NCBI GenBank assembly: GCA_037447655.1
Contig: JBBHKE010003476.1
Span: forward strand, 39,797-64,607
Length of the DNA: 24,811 nt
Direction: 5' to 3'
Source: Zygnema cylindricum
Taxonomy: Eukaryota > Streptophyta > Zygnematophyceae > Zygnematales > Zygnemataceae
A model generated the notes under the pieces. The model saw nothing but the letters and a program-made list of their open reading frames with translations. It made no database searches and had not been told where the DNA came from. Numbering within the stretch: the stretch's first letter is position 1; each line of letters opens with the position of its first letter. The position numbers and the translations under genes are program-made. Positions 17,901-24,811 of this stretch are shown here, piece by piece.

Positions 17901-19341
17901 AGTAAACTTCATCCCCATACTTAGCTGTAAAGACTCCCTTTCTGGTGAAGGTATCAAACTCTTTGTCATCTAACACAGACGTAGAGACAAGATTTTTACT
18001 CAGCTGAGGAATGTAAAGTACATCTGAGAATGTAAGTATAGAAGTCTTACCCTCCACTAAGACTTTCAGATCTACTGATCCCACTAGATCTGTAGTAACC
18101 ACTCTCCCATCCCCATACTCTATCTCTACAGTAGGAATCTTTCTTAGCTTAGTGAAGAGTTCTTTATCACGACACATATGCATGGATGCACCTGAGTCGA
18201 TGATCCATCCTTCCTGTGGAGCCTCCCAGATGGCTCCAAGGGGACACTTCTGCCTCCGAGGAATCTCCTTCTCCTCCAAACTCTCGTCAAGAAGAAGCTC
18301 CCCATCCTCCTCAGAGGACTCATCCTCGGTTTCTCCTGACACTTTTGTAACCACAAGTGCCTTTTTCTTCCCTCCGGAAGAACCCCCTCCACGGTTCTCT
18401 TGGAGCCTCAGCTCTGATAGCTTGACACAATCTGCAATAAAGTGTCCCGGCTTTTTGCAATAATGACAAAGACCCTTTGGGGGCCTCTGTCCCCCTGAAT
18501 GATCTCTTTCCCCTCTATAAGGTTTCTTCGGGTCCTTCCCCCATCGGTCCCCTCCTGCTGCTAGAGCTTGAATGCTCTTTCCTCCTCTCCTAATCTCCAT
18601 TGTGTTCTCCTGCACAAGTATCATCCTGACTACTGTGTTCCATTTCCATGAACTATCAGGCATTCCCTGTACTCGGTACACTAAGTTTTCGAACTCATTT
18701 GGTAATTTCATGATAAGGGTGTTAACTTTCATTTTCACTGTACCTATCCACCCGGCACTTTCCATTTCCGTATACAAACAAGAAAGATCATTACAGTAAT
18801 CTAGCATCTTTCCTCCTTTGTAAGTGTAACTCAGTAGCTTTTGCTCAGCCAACTGGAGCTCCTGAATAGTTCCAGCTCTATAAATTTCCACCAAACTCAC
18901 CCACAACTCCTCGGCCTTGTAAATGTGAAGATGAGGGGTGGCCAAACCTTGAGTGAGGTGCCTCAGAATGAAGTTCTTGGCAGCCATGTTTACATCCTCC
19001 CACATTTGAGTATCGTTCTCCACGGTCTTCACGATTGCCGCTCCCGATACTGTGGCAATAGGGGTGAGGGGTGTCTCCTTCCCTTTCCCCTTTTCGGACA
19101 CACTGCTGTCCCCATCATCTGCCTCTTCCGCCGAGGCAGCCGTTGTTGCAGGAAACCTTACTCCCCCAAATCCTGGTGGAGTTCCTGAAGGTGGACGTTT
19201 CACTTGTCCACTGACGATACCCCAGTATCGTTTTTCACACAAAGCTCCCATCATCATGGCTTCCCAATAGATGAACCCAGATCCATTGAAGGTGGGCACC
19301 CTAGAGGGTGGGCCCATAACCTGCAATTCTGTGTCCTCCAT
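14992..19341 (-). CDS. Copia Gag-Pol polyprotein, intact
   Basis: This 1449-residue single frame encodes the whole reverse-transcription and integration machinery with no frameshift between gag and pol. Domains in order: Gag N-terminus (FNGSGFIYWE, residues 18-27); zinc knuckle C292-C295-H300-C305; protease DSGAS (D382); integrase zinc-binding H514, H519, C548, C551; integrase core D579, D642, E678 (spacing 62 and 35). An acidic linker (about 815-905) follows. RT has D1032 in MDIKTAFLNG and YVDD at 1117-1120, and RNase H has D1297, E1337, D1373. Length and order are normal for Ty1/copia. The first ATG (19339-19341) lies within the 5' LTR. The alternative ATG at residue 9 lies in the PBS and is the one shared with element A. 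How Gag is made in excess over Pol is not visible here. Confidence 0.96.
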   Translation of the reverse strand: MEDTELQVMGPPSRVPTFNGSGFIYWEAMMMGALCEKRYWGIVSGQVKRPPSGTPPGFGGVRFPATTAASAEEADDGDSSVSEKGKGKETPLTPIATVSGAAIVKTVENDTQMWEDVNMAAKNFILRHLTQGLATPHLHIYKAEELWVSLVEIYRAGTIQELQLAEQKLLSYTYKGGKMLDYCNDLSCLYTEMESAGWIGTVKMKVNTLIMKLPNEFENLVYRVQGMPDSSWKWNTVVRMILVQENTMEIRRGGKSIQALAAGGDRWGKDPKKPYRGERDHSGGQRPPKGLCHYCKKPGHFIADCVKLSELRLQENRGGGSSGGKKKALVVTKVSGETEDESSEEDGELLLDESLEEKEIPRRQKCPLGAIWEAPQEGWIIDSGASMHMCRDKELFTKLRKIPTVEIEYGDGRVVTTDLVGSVDLKVLVEGKTSILTFSDVLYIPQLSKNLVSTSVLDDKEFDTFTRKGVFTAKYGDEVYFTADKGSQGMFRLNLSNEKKNAYYVGVPKMMIWHKRLGHVHFDRLREMKKLGVVDGIQFGDNEMMDDCSGCAQGKAHRLPFPKAATYRGEKVLDLVHTDIWGPAKVPSVGGKRFMMTITNDWSRYSRVYFLKNKSEASTYFKEYKAWSEKLHETPIKRIRSDNGGEYTSNEFEEYLRDEGVQHQKTVPYNPEQNGVAERLNRTLGDSACSMLADKKLGKRFWAEAMNCANYIKNRVLTSAVKGVTPYERWVGRKPDISHLKVFGSQVYSLDTDRKNWKLDAKGKPGYFVGYDEDVKGYRVYDLAKKDIILVKHLVVMDEGKSFDPFKYTKRIRIRFESENEENSVVPEKDMSETVITDSGEIEDIGDSPETSHTPMDFEEMEEAGQDTVFMDRGADETVRRNPRLPSIPASEFEGGRRSSKRIQEKQAAHKVTKLSHPDEPQSYLEAVNSPEKERWIRAINDEMASIMEANTWELADCPPDRKPIGCKWVFKLKLNPDNTIERYKARLVAKGFTQKEGIDYEETFAPVVRFPSVRILLSLAAAEDMEIHQMDIKTAFLNGELEEEIFMRQPEGFVEEGEESKVCRLIKSLYGLKQAPRQWNKKLDEFLTDLGYIRISSDHSIYMFEDENGVIFIAIYVDDLLVLSKSLENINRLKKDLRGRFDMKDLGEAKYILGIQMERDRGKKIIRLTQKEAIGNMLEKFQMENANSCTTPMDLKKGSDGSVEGGVMILDDQMSPEEREFMKSIPYRQVVGSLIYFMNCTRPDIAAAVGVLSRSLNDPRKRDWEAAKRVMRYLVGTRELWLHLGGEHTDITTWSDASYGDAPMRRCTSGYVLYVGEGACCWSSKQQKVVAQSTMEAEYMASCSAVKELMWVKSLLQELGYMKEGVHEIFCDNQAAIPIAANPKHHFKAKHMDIRLSFVREKVENKILNLVYRPDEEMVADMMTKPVPSPKLKYCREKCGLKEKLKLD
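19307..19321 (-). promoter_or_regulatory. Primer-binding site: initiator tRNA-Met anticodon arm
   Basis: The plus strand reads GGTGGGCCCATAACC, immediately beside the LTR edge at 19322. As I remember it, this equals the anticodon stem-loop of plant initiator tRNA-Met (CAT is the anticodon). Pairing with an internal tRNA region rather than its 3' end is the half-tRNA primer mode known for Drosophila copia and yeast Ty5. The sense strand of the site includes the ATG of residue 9 (MGPPSRVP). Confidence 0.82.
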
Positions 19342-20353
19342 TGGACTACAGAATACAGGAAGCCTCTAGATAGTATTTAACTAACCCACTTCAAGCCACA
19401 ACCACTACTGCCCAAGAAGGCAAACTGACAATTTGACTGCACCCCTGTGTAGCCTGGACTCCCCTGAGTCCGTAGAAAAAAGAATCACTGAAAAAGGCCA
19501 ACCAGGCGATTAGTTATGAGGCAGTAAAAATGCCAATTTGTACAAACTCTCAAAGGGAGAGGTGACCACCTACCAAAATTTTCTAAGTCCTGATTCTCTC
19601 TAATAACTCCTATCTACTGAAGTACGGACCAATCAGATTACTGTATCGTACACAAAAGTACTACTGCCGATGTACCTTTTGTACGGCCTATGTACGACAA
19701 GGCTATTAAGTGGACGCGTGTCCGCTTTTCACTCGTCCGTACGTTCCTCGGAATTCCTATGACCGAATGTCATCTCTCCACGTGGCTCCAGGTTATGCCA
19801 CGTCACAAATCGCCAAAGTGACCACTCCGGGATTTCGGCGATGATGTGCGCCGTTGGATTTTATGCGAAACGCAATCTTAGCCGTAATAAATACTTGCGC
19901 GATATTTGTTCCGATGTCGAAATAAAATGCGCGGTATCCGTTTTGAATTAGCGTCGTACGACGTACTATATAAAACTGAATCTATGTGCGTCGTACACAG
20001 TTCTAGTTTAATGGATTTAATTCTTCCTAACTAAATATATATCTATCACATACCATAGCAATTAGCATTGGTCGTAGTCTATTAGGATAAAGCTTACCGC
20101 TACCGGTCAACTTGACGAACCGTAGGTACCGGGATCAAATCTCTCGTCGTCAAGTATAGTTTTAGTAACCTACTAAAAATAGCTGTCTGTTGAACTAAAG
20201 GCAGCCATGGATCAACCTCTCTCTCTTACCTTCAGTGACTACAACAAGTATGGGAGCTAGAGAGCGAGGTGGAGGCAGGCTGTCCGTCCTTTTTCCTTTT
20301 ATTAAAACATATTTAAACCTAGAAAATACTATAGAAATCTATAGATTTCAACA
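19322..20353 (-). repeat. 5' LTR of young copia
   Basis: This 1032-bp LTR is the promoter-bearing copy for the minus-strand Gag-Pol. It is identical to the 3' LTR except for two substitutions and one missing C. Its last 20 bases in sense carry the first ATG of the polyprotein (19339-19341). The R/U5 hairpins are at 19437-19452 and 19456-19471. Confidence 0.96.
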
Positions 20354-20358
20354 TGTAC
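20354..20358 (+). repeat. Target site duplication TGTAC, right copy
   Basis: Partner of 13941-13945. Confidence 0.95.
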
Positions 20359-21762
20359 GTCTCAAGAGGGTTTAGAGGTTTTAGGTTCTCCTATTGGCGC
20401 CGCTGAATTTGTTCACCAGTTTGTTACAGATACTTCATACGACGACCTTTCCTACTGTGAGGACCTACAGAAAATGTATGATTCCCAAGTGGCTTTCGCT
20501 ACTTTAACTCGTTGGTTTGCGCAACGTCACTTGTATATAGCGCGTACTTTACCTCCAAGTTCTTCTTTCCTTTCCTCACTTTCGGATTTTGATAATCTTC
20601 TCTTTGCGATTTTGCATCAACTCGCCGGCATGGTTTATTTGATTTTCTAGAAGGCCTCATCGCTTCGCCAATCTTCTTTACGAGTCTCTTTCGGGGGTCT
20701 TGGGCTGTGTCCTACAATGACCATAGTGACATCAGCTTACCACGGTAGTTGGGCTTTTAGTGGCATCTATCATTAGTTCGAGGTTTGTGGTGGACGATAA
20801 TCCTATCTTGAACCATGCAATCTCTATCGTTGACAAATGATCGTTCTTATTTCAGGAATCGTTATTGTCTTCTCATTTGCATTTGCCAGCAAAGGCCCAA
20901 GATATCATTCCTCCATCCTCATCTCTCCTCACCAGCAGTCATTCTCAGTGCAACAACATAAAACTAATAAGGCTGCCGCCGGTGACTTTAAGAACCTACT
21001 TGAAGCGCTACCTATGGTTGACGAAAGGCTCGACTACGCTCTTGTTTAGGACCAGGTGGTGGGGCTTGTCACGGCGCTTCTCCAATTTTTGCCTCACTTG
21101 ATTTATCTTTTCAACAATTTTCTTGTGCACTCCGTTTACGTCTTTTCTTGCCACACCGTTCCCTTTTGGGTAAGCCTTGTTGTGTTTGTGGCCAATTTAT
21201 AGATGAGCAAAGCCTCTATTTGCTCTGTTGGTCACATGGTGGAAAACGTACAGCGGCGCATGATATGGATTGAGATGCAATCACCTTCGTCTGTAGTGAA
21301 GACGTGTATACAGTAAAACGTGAGGTGTCGCTTATCCACCTGTCGCGTTCTCAATCTCGAGGAGTGCGCGGCCCTCGCGTGGATCTCTTTTTTTTGCAAG
21401 GCGCACAGAACACTAGTGGATGTAGTTCTGACCGACCCGACGGATTCCATGTTTCAACGCTTGTGGCATTACATACTGTTGTTGCGGCTTGGGATGTAGC
21501 GACCTCTAAAGAACGCGATTACGCTTATCATAACCCAACCGACAACTTGATACCGTTTGCTTTGGAGATTTTTGGGACCTTAGACTCGTCGTTTGACAAC
21601 TTCATCCGTGATTGTGGTCGGAGGTTGTTTGAGGCCGGAGGACGTGGCTTTCCTCCCTCGACTCTCATGTCAACCTTTTACCGCCAACGTATGTTTGTTG
21701 CCTTTCAACGATCTGAAGCATCGACCCTTATCCGACAAAGCACGGTGGTGAACGATGGTTGA
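20359..21762 (+). pseudogene. LINE-like reverse transcriptase, 3' part (split by the young copia)
   Basis: The frame leaving 13945 continues here with SQEGLEVLGSPIGAAEF, the RT thumb, then a region with DSQVAFATLTRWFAQR and a stop at 20648. Later segments include SFGGLGLCPTMTIVTSAYHGSWA (about 20690-20770). A Cys/His segment CCVCGQFIDE...CWSHGGKRTAAHD starts at 21178, and the tail LIPFALEIFGTLDSSFDNFIRDCGRR runs to TGA at 21760. Several stops and frame changes lie between. The Cys/His segment resembles the C-terminal zinc motif common in non-LTR RT proteins. The older copy at 5800-6236 matches this tail. Confidence 0.8.
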
Positions 21763-22379
21763 GGCCTACAAGATTTACCTCCCCGCCACCCATTGCTCAT
21801 TAATGATAAATGTTCCTCAAACCTTTAATGTAGACTTGTTTTAGAATTTTGGCCGACAACCTTTTATTGTCATCTATAGCCTTTGTATAGTGTAAATTTA
21901 AATGCCGTGTTAGTTTAGTTTTAATGTTTGTTTTTTTTCCTTATGTTTTCGTTACTTTTTTTTATTCTTAATGTTGGTTAGCTTTTATAGTTTTTGTACG
22001 TACTTTTGGTTTTACAATTCTAGCCTTTAATGGCAGTGAACAATTTTCCTTTTCAATCAAGTTTTGAACTTTGAAGGTTTAACCATTGCGTTTTTCATAA
22101 TAATATTATTCGTTCTTTCATGATACCCCCAAAAAATAAAGAATATGCGTATGAAACAAAATTTGAAACTTTATAAATACGTTGACCGACTCTAACATTA
22201 TAATAAAAGGAAAAATATCAGAATATCTCATAAAAAATAATACTACAACTTCATCATTTTTTTTTTTTTTTTAGTTAATATGTGTCTCCTTCAATTAGCA
22301 TTATCTACTCTAATTTTGGTTGCTTTTAAAAAGTGCAATGTACGGATTGTGTCATTGCATTCTAAAACTATTCATTATT
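21763..22379. other. LINE 3' flank and AT-rich spacer
   Basis: T-rich sequence follows the RT stop and could be its 3' untranslated region. An uninterrupted T run lies at about 22257-22272. No gene seen. Confidence 0.45.
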
Positions 22380-22835
22380 TCGTACATACGTACCTAATAT
22401 GTGTCATGTAATGGCGTCCACAAGGGAAATTGAGTGCGTCGCCACAAAAAAACGTACTCAGATTTGATTCCCAATCATAAAGACGAGGGAAATCACAAAA
22501 ACCCGTTCTCACATGTTCAAGTGTTAAAGATGAGAACACATGCTATATGAACTATTTAATTAGTATAAATTAGTGTCATTTAAACATTTTTAAAAATTTA
22601 AATGATGTAGTGTAAAAAATGAATCAAATCGTACAAAAATTGCTCATTATTATGTATTGACTGACGTACATACATACGGACTTACGCAATAGGTGTCAGA
22701 TAAAGGATTCGACACGAGAAATTGAGTGCGTCGCCACTGTAAAGCGCACTCAGATTTGATTTCAGGTCATAAAGACGAGGGAGAATCGTGAGAACGTATT
22801 CTCACATGTTCAAGCGTCGAACATGTGAAATTAGC
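22380..22835 (+). repeat. Diverged direct duplication, ~288-bp period
   Basis: 22380-22550 and 22664-22835 share CGTACATAC, GAAATTGAGTGCGTCGCCAC, CTCAGATTTGATT, CATAAAGACGAGGG and TTCTCACATGTTCAAG in the same order, offset 284-292 bp. Each unit has a GAGTGCG...CGYACTC inverted repeat (22722-22728 with 22744-22750 in unit 2). No coding frame. The origin is unknown. Confidence 0.75.
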
Positions 22836-22915
22836 TTTCTTGCCGTCACAAACATAACATAAATGATTCTTTGTCGTATTTGAAGTGATCAACATAAGAA
22901 AAATATTGTGACACA

Positions 22916-23951
22916 TGCAATTGTGAGACCTCCATATGTCCCCAGAGTGCGCAGCTCACACGAAGCCCCTAAGATAACCCTAACCCCTTGTAGTTTCAAA
23001 CATAACAACTGCCACCTTGGCAGACAATAACTCTGACCAGCTTCACCCCTGTGAAGAGAAGACTCCTTTGAGTCTGTAGCAAAAAGAATAACTTAATTTG
23101 CTCCCTTGAGCAGTAAGTTATAAAGGGTCAAAGTTGACATTTTGTACAGAAGCACTCTGGGAGAGAGGCTACCTACCTACCTAGGATCTTATTGAGTCCT
23201 AAACCCCTCTCTAAGCCCTCCACTAATAGAGTATGGCACCAATCATATCACTGTATCGTACAGGAATGTACTTACAGAAAGGTACTGATGCCGAAGTTCT
23301 TTGAGTACGACCATTATACGATATGGCCAAATAGTTGACGCCTGCCAAATCTAGACTCGTTCTAAAATTCTCCAAAGATCCCGCAAGCAAATGAGATGTC
23401 TCCACGTATCCTTTGGTGCGTTGGTTACCGAAAACCGCCAAAACGTCCACTTCGTGATATCGTCTCCTATCGTGGCCATCCGGTGGAAACCGACTTTTAC
23501 TGCTAGCCGTCGAAAAAAATGTGCGATATATTTGTTACGTGCGATACCCTAATCCGTACTATACATAACCGCTTTTATGTGCTATGAATTCCTTCATTCT
23601 GTTAAATGAATTTCTCAATCTGTTTATGTTTAAGTAATTATCACACCCTATACATCGCAACACTTGTCTTAGACTATATGACGAAGCTAATGCTGACTTT
23701 GACAGACGGCAGGTAGCAAAATCAAATTCGCGGTCCGTCAAACCATTTGGTATATCTACCAAGATTTTGCTGCCTGTCTCACTAGACAGCATAGGCAGCC
23801 ATGGCTATAGCTCCCTCTTTAGCTTTTAGGGACTACGAAAAGTGTGAGGGTTGGAGAGAGGAATTTGAGGCAGACTGCCTCTGCTTCTTTTCTGCTTTTT
23901 ATGTCACAATCTAAACCTAGAAAATATCCAAAGAAAACATTATTTTCTACA
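22916..23951 (-). repeat. 3' LTR of element B
   Basis: This 1036-bp LTR starts TGCAATTGTG and ends TTTTCTACA on the plus strand. It keeps the paired hairpins (23041-23056 and 23061-23074), four GTAC motifs (23258-23308), the GCAGCCATGGC block near 23795 and the 15-bp palindrome at 23867-23881. One G-box has decayed to CCACGTATCC. Its last bases in sense (ATGGAGGTCTCACAATTGCA) retain the ATGGAG seen at the start of the young Gag-Pol. Confidence 0.88.
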
Positions 23952-23968
23952 CTCCTCTTATTTCGTAG
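23952..23968 (-). promoter_or_regulatory. Polypurine tract of element B
   Basis: The sense strand reads CTACGAAATAAGAGGAG directly before the LTR start TGTAG. Confidence 0.75.
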
Positions 23969-23979
23969 TCACCTATTAA

Positions 23980-24448
23980 TTAAAGACCACACTTCTTTTT
24001 GCAGAAAATTAACTTGGGGGAAGGTACAGGTTTGTTCATCATATCTGCGACCATCTCACTATCTGGTCTATACTCTAAGCTGATTATCTTATTTTCTACC
24101 TTCTCTCTAACAAAGCTAAGTTTAATGTCCATATGTTTGGCTTTGAAGTGATATTTGGGATTGGCAGCAACGACAATGGCTGCATGATTATCACAAAAGA
24201 TTTTATGCACACCACTCTTAAAATGTCCAAGTTCACCAAGCACATACTTCACCCACATCAGTTCTTTTCGGATGAAGCGAGGCCATATGCTTGCCTCGTT
24301 GTTTACTAAGGAATTACCTTTTGCTAATTGCTGCTCTAGTAAGAAGCCCCATCACCCACATACAATACATATCCACAAGTACATCTCCTCAAAGAAGCAT
24401 CCCCATAACTGGCATCACTCCAAGTGGTCGTGATGCCCATATTGTCCA
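23980..24448 (-). pseudogene. Copia RNase H C-terminal fragment (element B)
   Basis: The open part 23980-24258 matches residues 1351-1442 of the intact protein. It includes IFCDNHAAIVVAANPKYHFK, with the last catalytic Asp of RNase H, and SEMVADMMNKPVPSPKL. It stops right after CGL, a few residues before the intact copy's end. From 24259 to 24448 nucleotide homology to the upstream RNase H region continues but the frame is broken, and the segment equivalent to STMEAEY is altered. It ends at the inserted LTR. Confidence 0.85.
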
Positions 24449-24811
24449 TGTTGAACTTTAAGTATTATCTGGTTTGTATTAGGATAGAAAAGAGCAGAGG
24501 CAGTCTGCCTCTAACTCCCTTCTCCAAGCCCTCACACTTGTTGCAGTCACTGAAGGTTGGATAGGGAGCTAGAGCCATAGCTACTTAGGCCCTCTAAGGA
24601 GACATGGAGTTGCTTTGGTATATTTTCTAAAAAGGAGATTGACGGACCCAGGATTTGATCCTCGTATATGCTGTCTATCAATCTGCCTGTATACATTAGC
24701 TTTGTCGTATAGACTAAGACCTGTGCTGAGATATATAGGGTTTGATAAATATTTCAAAGGTTAACACGTAGACTAATTCATATAACGTAACAAATAAGAT
24801 TCTTAGCACAA
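24449..24811 (+). mobile_element. Plus-strand copia LTR inserted in element B (incomplete)
   Basis: It starts TGTTGAACTT after GTCCA and follows the solo LTR at 2456 feature by feature: the palindrome at 24496-24512, CAGTCACTGAAGG, and the T-arm-like CCCAGGATTTGATCC at 24647. It runs off the window, so I cannot tell a solo LTR from a full element. Confidence 0.85.

Larger units (their letters stand above)
13946..20353 (-). mobile_element. Complete young Ty1/copia retrotransposon
   Basis: This 6408-bp element has two nearly identical LTRs (TG...CA), perfect TGTAC target duplications, a PBS beside the 5' LTR, a polypurine tract beside the 3' LTR, and one uninterrupted Gag-Pol frame. The LTRs differ only at 14633/20009 (A/T), 14698/20074 (C/G) and by one C in the CCC at about 14753, so insertion was recent. 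All catalytic residues are present, so it may still be mobile. It sits antisense inside a LINE-like RT pseudogene. Confidence 0.97.
22916..24448 (-). mobile_element. Element B: decayed copia, 3' LTR and RNase H end
   Basis: The 3' LTR (22916-23951), polypurine tract (23952-23968) and the 3' end of pol are present. The rest is cut off by a plus-strand LTR starting at 24449. The possible left target duplication is ACACA (22911-22915), with its partner outside the window. It is related to the young element across LTR and coding region but clearly older. Confidence 0.88.

Noticed and set aside
16061-19270. Plus-strand open frames of 60-120 codons across this span
   Set aside because: They lie antisense to the intact Gag-Pol, show no family motifs and are shadows of its codon use.
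19307-19321. Possible tRNA gene (initiator Met anticodon arm)
   Set aside because: Only the anticodon arm is present. No acceptor, D or T arms flank it, and its place beside the LTR identifies it as a PBS.

Overview
The window looks like repeat-rich, gene-poor nuclear DNA from a eukaryote, most likely a plant or plant relative. Three things suggest this. Almost every recognisable protein is a retroelement product. The LTRs carry plant-type G-box and GTAC motifs. The primer-binding sites match the anticodon arm of a plant-type initiator tRNA-Met better than the animal version as I remember them. I cannot name the species. I see no intact host gene, no bacterial operon and no CRISPR array.

Layout. 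Positions 1-5590 hold an old, decayed Ty1/copia element (element A, minus strand): RT, integrase, protease and gag pieces, a PBS and a 5' LTR. A 1399-bp solo LTR of the opposite orientation (2456-3854, CTCTT target duplication) sits inside its gag. Positions 5800-6236 are the 3' end of a dead LINE-like reverse-transcriptase gene. Positions 6455-7886 are a truncated LTR related to that of element A, split by another TG...CA insertion (6632-7692, GTATG duplication) with short tandem repeats. Positions 8098-9692 hold small terminal-inverted-repeat elements, including two copies of one TA-flanked MITE family. Positions 9838-10842 hold an unrecognised decayed coding region, followed by about 2.2 kb with little in it.

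The centrepiece is a complete and very young copia element (13946-20353, minus strand). Its two ~1033-bp LTRs differ by two substitutions and one 1-base indel. It has a TGTAC target duplication and an uninterrupted 1449-residue Gag-Pol with all catalytic motifs. It landed inside a second LINE-like RT pseudogene (13124-13945 and 20359-21762), whose reading frame rejoins across the insertion. After a diverged ~288-bp duplication (22380-22835) the window ends with a third copia copy (element B, 22916-24448, 3' LTR and RNase H remnant). That copy is itself cut by a plus-strand LTR of the same type as the solo LTR.

The most interesting shared feature is the start of the copia transcript. The PBS pairs with the anticodon arm of initiator tRNA-Met (half-tRNA priming as in Drosophila copia and Ty5), and the ATG it necessarily contains is in frame with gag. 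In the young element the frame opens even earlier, inside the LTR. Just downstream of the likely transcription start, all the LTRs can form two adjacent small hairpins with paired base changes. Their U3 regions keep a dense GTAC cluster and paired G-boxes despite heavy sequence divergence.
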